DNA of 32,323 nucleotides from positions 1 to 32,323 of the forward strand of contig DASYXW010000063.1 in assembly GCA_035934405.1 (NCBI GenBank). The letters are read 5' to 3'. The stretch is from DASYXW01 sp035934405. Lineage in GTDB: Bacteria > Acidobacteriota > Terriglobia > UBA7540. Numbering within the stretch: the first letter of the stretch is position 1; each line of letters starts with the position of its first letter. The notes beneath the pieces are model-generated. The model was not told where the DNA came from and searched no databases. It saw nothing but the letters and a program-made list of their open reading frames with translations. A program made the translations under genes and the position numbers. Shown one piece after another: positions 8,159 to 14,836 of this stretch.

Positions 8159-8824
8159 GTGCCGAGCCGAGCCGCTTACGATCCGCCACGCTTCATTGCC
8201 ATCGAAGGGCCGCTGCGCGTGGGCAAGACCAGCCTGGCGGATATCCTCGCGGAGCGCCTTCACGCCGTGCGCGTGGCCGACGTCGAAGACAATCCCTTTC
8301 TCGGCAGCTTTTACCGCGAGCAGCCGGGCGCAGCCTTCAGCGCGCAACTTTATTTTCTGATGGAGCGCTACAAACAGTGGCGCCGCTTGGACACAGCGGC
8401 CACCGCGCACCGAGTGGTGATCAGTGATTACCTCTTCGAGAAGGACAAGATCTTCGCCTATCTCAATCTCGACGATGTCGAGCTCCGGCTTTACAACGAG
8501 TACTATGCGCTCGTCGCCGAGCAGGTACCCATACCGGACTTGGTGATATACTTGAAAGCCAAGCCGGAGACGCTGAAAGAACGTATCGGGCGCAAGGACA
8601 TGCCCGCCGAGCATCACATCTCCGACGAGTACCTGGAAGAACTGATCACGGCGTACGAGCACTTCTTCCAGCAATATCAGGCGAGCGACCTGCTGGTGGT
8701 GGAAACGTCCGAGATGGATTTCGTCCACCGGAACGAGGATTTGCAGAAGCTGCTCAAGCGGCTTCGCCAGCCGGTCAAAGGCACGCAGTATTTTTTGCCG
8801 CTTGGATCCGCGCCGGCGGACTAA
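8159..8824 (+). CDS. Deoxynucleoside kinase family protein
   Basis: P-loop kinase of the deoxynucleoside kinase (dNK/dGK/dAK) family, phosphorylating a deoxynucleoside for nucleotide salvage; substrate not decidable. The P-loop GPLRVGKTS is at residues 17-25. The substrate region has EDNPFLGSFY and AQLYFLMERYKQW, then the DYLFEKDKIFA segment carrying the conserved Asp, and PDLVIYLKAKPETLKERIGRKD with the LID arginines. The 221 residues fit the family. The start is GTG at 8159 with AGG at 8151-8153; no ATG fits. It lies 51 bp after folK; folK and dNK-like genes are often neighbours in Acidobacteriota and related groups, as far as I recall. Confidence 0.88.
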   Translation: MPSRAAYDPPRFIAIEGPLRVGKTSLADILAERLHAVRVADVEDNPFLGSFYREQPGAAFSAQLYFLMERYKQWRRLDTAATAHRVVISDYLFEKDKIFAYLNLDDVELRLYNEYYALVAEQVPIPDLVIYLKAKPETLKERIGRKDMPAEHHISDEYLEELITAYEHFFQQYQASDLLVVETSEMDFVHRNEDLQKLLKRLRQPVKGTQYFLPLGSAPAD

Positions 8825-8873
8825 GACGGTTCCGCGCCGCATCGCGTCCGTGGGCACGCAGAAAATAATTCTG

Positions 8874-8904
8874 TTGCTCCGGCGAGACGCGGCGAGAGTA
8901 GAAT
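8874..8904 (+). promoter_or_regulatory. Candidate promoter for panB leader
   Basis: TAGAAT (8899-8904) is a good -10 box; TTGCTC (8874-8879) is a weak -35 at 19 bp. Transcription would start near 8911, exactly at the first base of the structured leader, which supports the call. Confidence 0.4.
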
Positions 8905-8910
8905 AGTTGC

Positions 8911-9008
8911 GGACCCTCTCTGTCCGGGCAAATGGAGGCCCTCTTGAGCCCCCGGAGCCAGCGCATCGCGAGCGCCGGCGCGATGACCCGCGACACAGAG
9001 GGTTTTTA
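8911..9008 (+). promoter_or_regulatory. Structured panB leader with terminator-like hairpin
   Basis: CCCTCTCTGTC (8914-8924) pairs with GACACAGAGGG (8992-9002) at 10 of 11 positions and is followed at once by TTTTT (9003-9007), giving a closing stem that doubles as an intrinsic terminator. Inside it CATCGCG pairs perfectly with CGCGATG (8964-8985 region) and GGGC with GCCC (8926-8941 region). A competing small hairpin GGAC/GTCC at 8911-8925 would occupy the 5' arm. The Shine-Dalgarno AAGGAG follows at about 9023. This layout suits a riboswitch or attenuator, but I cannot match it to a named class. Confidence 0.45.
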
Positions 9009-9035
9009 TTTGCCCTAACTCGAAAGGAGACCGCC

Positions 9036-9905
9036 ATGGACCCGCACCTTCAGGCCGTGAGCAAAGTCACCGTTCCCGTCATCCTCGAGCGCAAACTGCG
9101 CGGCGAGAAGATCACTTGCCTCACCGCCTACGATTACCCTACCGCGCGTTTAGTGGATGAAGCCGGCATCGACATGATTCTGGTCGGCGATTCTCTCGCA
9201 CAGGTCGTGCTCGGCTATGAATCCACCCTGCCGGTTACGGTGGACGAGATGCTTCACCACTGCAAGGCCGTGCGCCGGGCGGTCCGACGCGCTTTGCTGA
9301 TTGTTGACTTGCCCTATGGCGCTTACCACATCGGCGCCGAGGAAACTCTCCAAACCAGCATCCGGTTCCTCAAAGAGGGCGGCGCCGAGGCGGTCAAGAT
9401 TGAAGGCGGCAAGAAGCGCGCCGCGCTCATTCGCGCTCTCGTGGACGCTGAGATTCCCGTCGTCGGGCACATCGGTCTCACGCCGCAGTCGGTGCACGCC
9501 CTCGGCGGTTACCGCGTTCAGGGCAGGACCCTCGATGCCGCCACCGAGCTTCTGGCCGACGCCCAGGCGGTGGAAGACGCTGGCGCGTTTGCCCTGGTGC
9601 TCGAAGGCATTCCGCGCGAGCTCGCCGGGATCATCACGCGACGGCTGCGCATTCCCACCATCGGCATTGGAGCTGGCCCCGATTGCGACGGTCAGGTGCT
9701 GGTTTTCCACGACTTCGCCGGCTTGAGTCTTGCTCCGCCTGCCAAGTTCGTCCGGCCTTATGCCAACCTTGCCGAAACCCTACGCGGCGCTCTCGCTCGC
9801 TTCCGCGACGACGTCGTGGCCGGGCGCTTCCCCGATGACGGCGAGTCTTACCACTGGCCGGCGGCCGTGCGAGAGCAGTTCGAAAAAGCAGGGGTCAGGG
9901 GCTAG
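9036..9905 (+). CDS. panB: 3-methyl-2-oxobutanoate hydroxymethyltransferase (PanB)
   Basis: First committed step of pantothenate synthesis: transfers a hydroxymethyl group from 5,10-methylene-tetrahydrofolate to 2-oxoisovalerate, giving ketopantoate. Motifs: KITCLTAYDYPTARLVDEAGID, ILVGDSLAQVVLGYESTLPVT, RALLIVDLPYGAYH, AVKIEGG with the active-site region, VVGHIGLTPQSVHALGGYRVQG, LVLEGIPRELA and TIGIGAGPDCDGQVLVFHDFAGL. The frame opens earlier at 8907, but that part is the leader RNA; ATG at 9036 with GAAAGGAG at 9022-9029 gives the family start and 289 residues. The last residues (KAGVRG) come from the following repeat. panC follows on the same strand. Confidence 0.96.
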   Translation: MDPHLQAVSKVTVPVILERKLRGEKITCLTAYDYPTARLVDEAGIDMILVGDSLAQVVLGYESTLPVTVDEMLHHCKAVRRAVRRALLIVDLPYGAYHIGAEETLQTSIRFLKEGGAEAVKIEGGKKRAALIRALVDAEIPVVGHIGLTPQSVHALGGYRVQGRTLDAATELLADAQAVEDAGAFALVLEGIPRELAGIITRRLRIPTIGIGAGPDCDGQVLVFHDFAGLSLAPPAKFVRPYANLAETLRGALARFRDDVVAGRFPDDGESYHWPAAVREQFEKAGVRG

Positions 9906-10066
9906 GATTCAGGAGTCAGGATTCAGGATTCAGGATTCAGGAGTCGGAATTCAAGGCCATGTCCCTGTCATTCCCGCGCAGGCGGGAATCCACACTTGGT
10001 ACGCATGGGTCGAAATCCTGACTCCTGAATCCTGAATCCTGAATCCTGACTCCCGAATCCTGTTTC
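9895..10066 (+). repeat. Heptamer-type inverted repeat between panB and panC
   Basis: The clearest example. The left arm (9895-9955) repeats caggatt/caggagt seven-base units; the right arm (10015-10066) repeats the complement, ctgaatc/ctgactc. The arms start at the panB stop and end at the panC ATG. A separate 27-bp palindrome sits in the loop. Confidence 0.92.
9967..9993 (+). repeat. Short palindromic repeat, copy 1 (attcccgc...gcgggaat)
   Basis: gtcattcccgcg-caggcgggaatccac: an 8-9 bp palindrome with a short loop, in the middle of the panB-panC repeat. A nearly identical copy lies at 10927-10953. It resembles the REP-like ATTCCCGC/GCGGGAAT elements known from many proteobacteria and Neisseria. 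Confidence 0.85.
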
Positions 10067-10069
10067 CCC

Positions 10070-10924
10070 ATGCGCCTCATCACCTCGATTGCCGAGATGC
10101 GCCGTCTCTCCCGCGCCGAGCGCCAGGAAGGCAAGTCGCTGGGTCTGGTTCCGACCATGGGCGCGTTGCACGAGGGACACCTCAGCCTGGTGCGGCATGC
10201 CCAGAGCCAATGCGACGCGGCGGTCGTATCCATCTTCGTCAACCCCACCCAGTTTGGCCCAGGGGAAGACCTTGCCCGCTATCCGCGCGACCTCGATCGG
10301 GACATTGAAGCCCTCTCGACGCTCGCTCCCGATGCCGTCTTCACGCCCACCGCAGCCGAGATGTACCCCCAAGGATTCGATACCTTCGTCGATCCGGGTG
10401 AGATCGCAACTACGCTGGAAGGCACTGCCCGTCCCGGACACTTTCGTGGCGTCTCGACCGTCGTCTTGAAGCTCTTCCATATCGTGGCGCCGGACGCGGC
10501 GTACTTCGGCCAAAAGGACTTTCAGCAGACGGCGGTCATTCGGCGTCTGGTTGCAGATCTAAATCTGGGCGTGACCGTCGTTGTCTGCCCCATCGTCCGC
10601 GAACCGGACGGCCTCGCCATGAGCTCGCGCAATGCCTACCTCGGTGCTGAGGATCGCAAGGCTGCCACCGTCCTCCATCGAGCCTTGCAACGCGCCGAGG
10701 CGCTGGTGTTTGCCGGAGAGACGGACGCCGACGTTGTCATCGGCGAAATGTGCCAGGTTTTTGCCGCTGAACCACAGGCTGCACTCGACTACGCGGCGGT
10801 TGTCGAACCCGAGGGACTCCGGCCGGTTGAGCGCGTCGTGCCGGGCTGCGTCGCGCTGGTGGCGGCCCGGGTGGGCCGGGCGCGCCTGATCGACAACGTG
10901 ATTTTTGGGCAGGACCGCCCCTAG
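10070..10924 (+). CDS. panC: Pantothenate synthetase (PanC)
   Basis: ATP-dependent condensation of pantoate with beta-alanine to give pantothenate; cytoplasmic, dimeric. The 284 residues match the family. Motifs: LVPTMGALHEGHLSLVRHA (HxGH nucleotidyltransferase motif, about residues 27-45), VVSIFVNPTQFGPGEDLARYPR, RPGHFRGVSTVVLKLF, YFGQKDFQQ, and REPDGLAMSSRNAYL with the KMSKS-like element. ATG at 10070. With panB it forms a pathway pair. No panD is seen here. Confidence 0.97.
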   Translation: MRLITSIAEMRRLSRAERQEGKSLGLVPTMGALHEGHLSLVRHAQSQCDAAVVSIFVNPTQFGPGEDLARYPRDLDRDIEALSTLAPDAVFTPTAAEMYPQGFDTFVDPGEIATTLEGTARPGHFRGVSTVVLKLFHIVAPDAAYFGQKDFQQTAVIRRLVADLNLGVTVVVCPIVREPDGLAMSSRNAYLGAEDRKAATVLHRALQRAEALVFAGETDADVVIGEMCQVFAAEPQAALDYAAVVEPEGLRPVERVVPGCVALVAARVGRARLIDNVIFGQDRP

Positions 10925-10926
10925 CA

Positions 10927-10953
10927 GTCATTCCCGCGAAAGCGGGAATCCAC
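10927..10953 (+). repeat. Short palindromic repeat, copy 2 (attcccgc...gcgggaat)
   Basis: gtcattcccgcga-aagcgggaatccac directly follows the panC stop. It differs from copy 1 only in the loop. It could act as a weak terminator but lacks a T run. Confidence 0.85.
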
Positions 10954-11038
10954 ATGACACCGATACCCCGCGCCATTTCGTTCTGGCCTGCCCTCGCCGG
11001 CTGTGCTAATTTGTTGCTTCATCACCCAGCGAGGCTCC

Positions 11039-12223
11039 ATGGACGAACTGCTGAAGTGGCGCGACGAATTTCCAATTCTCGAATCCACCACTTATCTCAA
11101 TTCCAATTCGCTCGGCGCCATGCCGCGTGCCGTGGAGGACCGCCTCTCGGACTACGCCGACGCCTGGGGACGGCGCGCGGTGCGATCCTGGGAAGAGGGT
11201 TGGTGGGATATGGCCGTGCGCGTCGGCGACCAGATCGGCGCGCTCATCGGCGCGGAGCCCGGCAGCATCTCGCTGCACCAGAACGTCACCATCACCCAGG
11301 CCGTCATCACCTCCTGCTTCGATTTCAACGGGCCGCGCAACAAGGTGGTGCTGGTGGACCTCGAGTTCCCCTCCATCGTCTATTTCTACCTGGAGCAGCA
11401 GCGGCGCGGCGCGCGCGTCGAGATGGTGAAGAGCGAGGACGGCATCCGCATCCCTCTCGAAAAGCTGCTGGCGGCGATTGACGAGCGCACGCTGTTGGTT
11501 CCGGTGTCGTACGTCCTCTTCCGCAGCGCCTGCCTTCAGGACGCTCGCGCCATCGTCGAGCGCGCTCATCAGGTGGGAGCGCACGTCATCCTCGACGTGT
11601 TTCAGGCCGCGGGCACGGTGCCCATCAACCTGCGTGAGCTTGAGACCGATTTCTGCGTCGGCGGCGTGCTCAAGTGGCTCTGCGGCGGGCCGGGCGTAGG
11701 CTATCTTTACGTGCGGCCCGATTTACTGCGGAAGCTTGAGCCCACTCTTACCGGCTGGCTGGCGCACCGGCGCCCGTTTGATTTCGAGGTCGGCCCCATC
11801 GACCGCCGCGACGACGCGTTCCGGTTCCTCAACGGCACGCCGCACATTCCGGCGCTTTACGCCTGCCAGCCCGGACTTGAAATCATCGCCAAAGCCGGCG
11901 TCGACCGCATCCGCGCCAAGTCCCAGCGCCAGACTGCGAGGTTGATCGAGGGCGCGCTTGAACGCGGCTGGCCGGTGAATACCCCGCGTGATCCCGCCGA
12001 GCGCGGCGGAACGGTTTCGATTGATTGCCCGCACGGCTACGAAGTGATGCGCGAGCTCGTAGCCCGCGACATCATGGTGGATTACCGCCCCAAGGCCGGC
12101 ATTCGCCTCTCGCCGCACTTCTACAACCGCGACGAAGAGATTGATTTCGCGCTCGACGCGACGAGCGAGATTCTCACGACGCGGGCCTGGGAGCGGCATC
12201 TTCAATTGGTCGAGCGCGCGTGA
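11039..12223 (+). CDS. Kynureninase-like PLP-dependent enzyme (aminotransferase class V fold)
   Basis: The 394-residue product shows the kynureninase-type pattern: TTYLNSNSLGAMPR at residues 17-30, QNVTITQAVI, HVILDVFQAAGTVPINL, the PLP lysine at about residue 212 in GGVLKWLCGGPGVGYLYV, LTGWLAHRRPFDFE, FRFLNGTPHIPALYA, and a C-terminal domain with MVDYRPKAGIRLSPHFYNRDEE. True kynureninase splits kynurenine to anthranilate and alanine, but no other kynurenine gene is near and many family members have other PLP chemistry, so the exact substrate is open. The ATG at 11039 starts the conserved region; the frame opens at 11003. Confidence 0.82.
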   Translation: MDELLKWRDEFPILESTTYLNSNSLGAMPRAVEDRLSDYADAWGRRAVRSWEEGWWDMAVRVGDQIGALIGAEPGSISLHQNVTITQAVITSCFDFNGPRNKVVLVDLEFPSIVYFYLEQQRRGARVEMVKSEDGIRIPLEKLLAAIDERTLLVPVSYVLFRSACLQDARAIVERAHQVGAHVILDVFQAAGTVPINLRELETDFCVGGVLKWLCGGPGVGYLYVRPDLLRKLEPTLTGWLAHRRPFDFEVGPIDRRDDAFRFLNGTPHIPALYACQPGLEIIAKAGVDRIRAKSQRQTARLIEGALERGWPVNTPRDPAERGGTVSIDCPHGYEVMRELVARDIMVDYRPKAGIRLSPHFYNRDEEIDFALDATSEILTTRAWERHLQLVERA

Positions 12224-12294
12224 TTGCGATTCTGGGAGGCTGGCCAACTCAGGGCTCGGAGGGTGTGAAGAAATGCTTCCAGCAAGCATGCTCT

Positions 12295-12357
12295 CGCAAA
12301 GACGCCAAGGCGCAAAGAAAGGCTCCTTTGTTTCCTTGGCGACTTTGCGCCTTTGCG
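12295..12357 (+). repeat. Heptamer-type inverted repeat upstream of GloVer-repeat gene
   Basis: Left arm cgcaaag acgccaa ggcgcaa agaaagg (12295-12322), right arm cctttgt ttccttg gcgactt tgcgcct ttgcg (12325-12357), complementary with almost no loop. It fills most of the 202-bp gap between the kynureninase-like gene and the next gene. Confidence 0.8.
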
Positions 12358-12425
12358 TGCGATGCTTTTGCTTTTCGAGCGATCCACAATCACACCCGAA
12401 AGCCGCAACGCGGCGAGGAGGCAAC

Positions 12426-13928
12426 ATGGGCAAACCTAACTGGTGGAAGACGGCCTGCGCTGTCTTTCTACTGTGCGCAGCCACGGCGATTGCCCTACCG
12501 GCGCAGACTTTCACCACGGTGCACAGCTTCGACAAAACGGACGGCGCCAACCCCTTGGCGGCGCTGGTCCAGGCCACCAATGGGGCCTTGTTGGGGACAA
12601 CGCAGTCTGGCGGGGCCAACCACTTTGGGACGATTTTCAGAATCACGCCGAGTGGTACACTAACGAAGCTTTACGACTTTTGCTCCCAAGGCGGTTCCAG
12701 TTGCACCGACGGTAGCTCGCCCAAGGCGGGGCTGGTCCAGGCCACCGATGAGAACTTCTACGGGACAACGTTCTCAGGCGGGGCCAACAACAACAACGAG
12801 TTTTGCTCTAGCACTGGCTGTGGCACCATCTTCAAAATCACTCCAAGTGGCACGCTGACGACGCTATACAGCTTTTGCGCGCAAAGCGGTTGCACCGACG
12901 GCACCGAACCCATCGCGGGGCTGGTCCAGGCCACCGACGGGAACTTTTACGGGACAACGGGCCGCGTCGGGGCCAATGGCCTTGGGGGGACGGTCTTCAT
13001 GATCACTCCAGGTGGTACGCTGACGACGCTTTACAGCTTTTGCTCCCAGAGTGGTTGCGCGGATGGAAAATTCCCCGAAGCGGCGCTGATCCAGGCCACC
13101 GACGGGAACTTCTACGGCACAACGGACGGCGGCGGGGTCAACGATATGGGAACCGTGTTCAAGATCACTCCCGGCGGCACGCTGACGACGCTATACCGCT
13201 TTTGCGCGCAAAGCGGTTGCACAGACGGAGAGTTGCCCCAGGGGGCGCTGGTCCAGGCCGCCGATGGCAATTTCTACGGGACAACGTTCTCAGGCGGGGC
13301 CAACCACAACAACAACTTTTGCGATAGCGCTGGCTGTGGCACCATCTTCAAAATCACTCCAAGCGGCATGCTGGCGACGCTATATAGCTTTTGCGCGCAA
13401 AGCGGTTGCACGGACGGCACCGAACCCGTCGCGGGGCTGGTCCAGGCCACCGATGGGAACTTTTACGGGACGACCCCGAATGGTGGCAGTCCCACGGACG
13501 TGGGCACGGTGTTCAATATCACCCCGAGTGGCACCTTGACGACGCTTCACATCCTTGGCTCGCAAAGCGGGGACGGCTTTTTCCCCGTGGCGGCGCTGGT
13601 CCAGGACACCGATGGGAACTTGTACGGGACAACCTCCTCTGGCGGGGCCAACGGCGATGGCACGGTCTTCAGCCTCTCCGTAAGTCTCGGCCCGTTTGTG
13701 GAAACACAACGTACTTTCGGCAAGGTGGGAATGGCCGTCAAGATTCTGGGGACCAATCTGACCGGCGCGACCAGCGTCAGCTTTAACGGCACGGCGGCTA
13801 CGTTCACCGTGGTTTCGAGTTCCTTGATCACGACCAGCGTGCCCTCCGGCGCGACCACCGGTACAGTTCAGGTGGTAACGCCGAGCGGCACGCTTTCGAG
13901 CAATGTGCCCTTCCGGGTGCTGCCATAG
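12426..13928 (+). CDS. Secreted GloVer-repeat (Gloeo/Verruco) protein with IPT/TIG domain
   Basis: Extracytoplasmic repeat protein of unknown role. Signal peptide: KTACAVFLLCAATAIALPAQ at residues 8-27. Seven repeats follow (residues about 30-420), each with a core like ALVQATDGNFYGTTFSGG and GTVFKITPSGTLTTLYSFC; this matches the repeat family often labelled choice-of-anchor tandem repeat GloVer. Several units also carry a CxxxxCTDG insert, giving many cysteines for an exported protein. The last 80 residues (GPFVETQRTFGKVG...GTVQVVTPSGTLSSNVPF) look like an IPT/TIG Ig-fold domain. ATG at 12426 with AGGAGG at 12416-12421; the frame is open from 12141 but the earlier part overlaps the preceding gene. 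Confidence 0.88.
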   Translation: MGKPNWWKTACAVFLLCAATAIALPAQTFTTVHSFDKTDGANPLAALVQATNGALLGTTQSGGANHFGTIFRITPSGTLTKLYDFCSQGGSSCTDGSSPKAGLVQATDENFYGTTFSGGANNNNEFCSSTGCGTIFKITPSGTLTTLYSFCAQSGCTDGTEPIAGLVQATDGNFYGTTGRVGANGLGGTVFMITPGGTLTTLYSFCSQSGCADGKFPEAALIQATDGNFYGTTDGGGVNDMGTVFKITPGGTLTTLYRFCAQSGCTDGELPQGALVQAADGNFYGTTFSGGANHNNNFCDSAGCGTIFKITPSGMLATLYSFCAQSGCTDGTEPVAGLVQATDGNFYGTTPNGGSPTDVGTVFNITPSGTLTTLHILGSQSGDGFFPVAALVQDTDGNLYGTTSSGGANGDGTVFSLSVSLGPFVETQRTFGKVGMAVKILGTNLTGATSVSFNGTAATFTVVSSSLITTSVPSGATTGTVQVVTPSGTLSSNVPFRVLP

Positions 13929-13937
13929 ACCCATTTT

Positions 13938-14128
13938 GGAGTGCGGTAGCCCTTCGCTTCGCTCAAGGGCAAGCTTGCTACCGCTTTCCGGTCGGCCAGC
14001 CCCGATGTATCGGGGCCAGCTTGCTGGCCATGAAGTCTCGCAAGGCTGGCGAAAGGCTGCGAGCAAGCTCGCAGGAAGAAAGCGGCAGCAAGCTTGCCCT
14101 TGAGCGAAGCGAAGGGCTGCCGCACTCC
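13938..14128 (+). repeat. 191-bp element with about 52-bp inverted arms
   Basis: Arm 13938-13989 (ggagtgcggtagcccttcgc...) is the near-complement of arm 14074-14128 (...gaagggctgccgcactcc). The 84-bp interior holds two more perfect hairpins, CCCCGAT/ATCGGGG and GGCCAGC/GCTGGCC. The layout resembles a non-autonomous palindromic mobile element (MITE/BIME-like). No transposase is nearby and no target-site duplication was identified. Confidence 0.8.
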
Positions 14129-14186
14129 AAAGCGACGCGGACCGCCCATGCAACGGCGATGATCCTTCCGCGACCCAAGAAAGCTC

Positions 14187-14216
14187 TTGACAACATTATC
14201 CTCTTCATGTTATGCT
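14187..14216 (+). promoter_or_regulatory. Strong sigma70-like promoter with no gene behind it
   Basis: A perfect TTGACA (14187-14192), an 18-bp spacer and TATGCT (14211-14216). Transcription would start near 14223 and run into the AT-richer repeat block; no credible coding gene follows until 14837. Confidence 0.5.
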
Positions 14217-14318
14217 CTTTTTGTATCTTGAAGCTGGCTGGATTCGTTTGATAGTGAGGAACTTAGCTCCATTTTCGCGCTCCCTCCCCCTGCCTGCCAT
14301 CCTGCACCAAAAAACCCC

Positions 14319-14497
14319 GCGAGCGAAGCTAACCAACTTAAGCTATTGTCCACAAACGAGATATTTTAAAAATGACGCGAGCGAAGCTAACTCGATTAAG
14401 CCATTGATACCAAACGAGATAGATCTGAAAATGCAAAAAGCGAAGCTAACCGACCTATCGCTCTCATTACAATGCAGATACAGCACAAAAACACCTC
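14319..14497 (+). repeat. AT-richer tandem repeat, period 58-59 nt, about three copies
   Basis: The core GCGAAGCTAAC occurs at 14323, 14381 and 14440. Copies 1 and 2 also share taagc(t/c)attg, caaacgagata and aaaatg; copy 3 is more diverged. The copies fall in different reading frames (one open frame across 14212-14535 reads AKLT, then EANS, then AKLT at the core), so the repeat is not a protein repeat. Confidence 0.7.
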
Positions 14498-14836
14498 ATT
14501 TTGCGGAAATCATAAGGATGGCGGACTCTCTGTAACGAATTGGCGAACGAATGGCGGCCAAACCCGGGGCAAAAATGGCAGTACCGAACCCATGGCGAAC
14601 AAGCCTAGTTGCTACATAGCATTAGAGCCAGATTTGACCCCTAAATTTGAAAAACTCGAGGGGGGCGAACCCAAAACGTCTAAATCAATTGGAATCAGCC
14701 ATATATTTCGTTTGCCGACCCCTTACCGGCGAAAATCTCGCGCCGTACTTCAGGGCTGCCGCCCGGCCAAGGGGGTAGGCTGTGAAATCGAAAATCTGAA
14801 ATCTAAGAATCTGAAATATCTTGGGGGGATAACATC
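14498..14836 (+). other. No convincing gene; low-complexity tail before the protease
   Basis: This stretch has lower GC than its surroundings. One frame is open from 14472 to 14840 but has no family signal and poor codon use. At 14782-14820 it holds aaatcga aaatctg aaatcta type heptamer units in one orientation only. GGGGGG at about 14823 may serve as ribosome binding site for the next gene. Confidence 0.5.

Noticed and set aside
8926..8990. Fluoride, SAM, TPP or cobalamin riboswitch before panB
   Set aside because: Only scattered short matches to remembered consensus pieces; the conserved cores are not present in order, so no class name is given.
9895..10066. CRISPR array
   Set aside because: The units are only 7 nt, contiguous and inverted; there are no spacers and no cas genes. 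The 58-59 nt repeats at 14319 are also not CRISPR-like (no distinct spacers, diverged units).
14212..14535. 107-codon frame over the 58-59 nt repeats
   Set aside because: The repeat core is read in different frames in successive copies, so selection is not acting on this protein.
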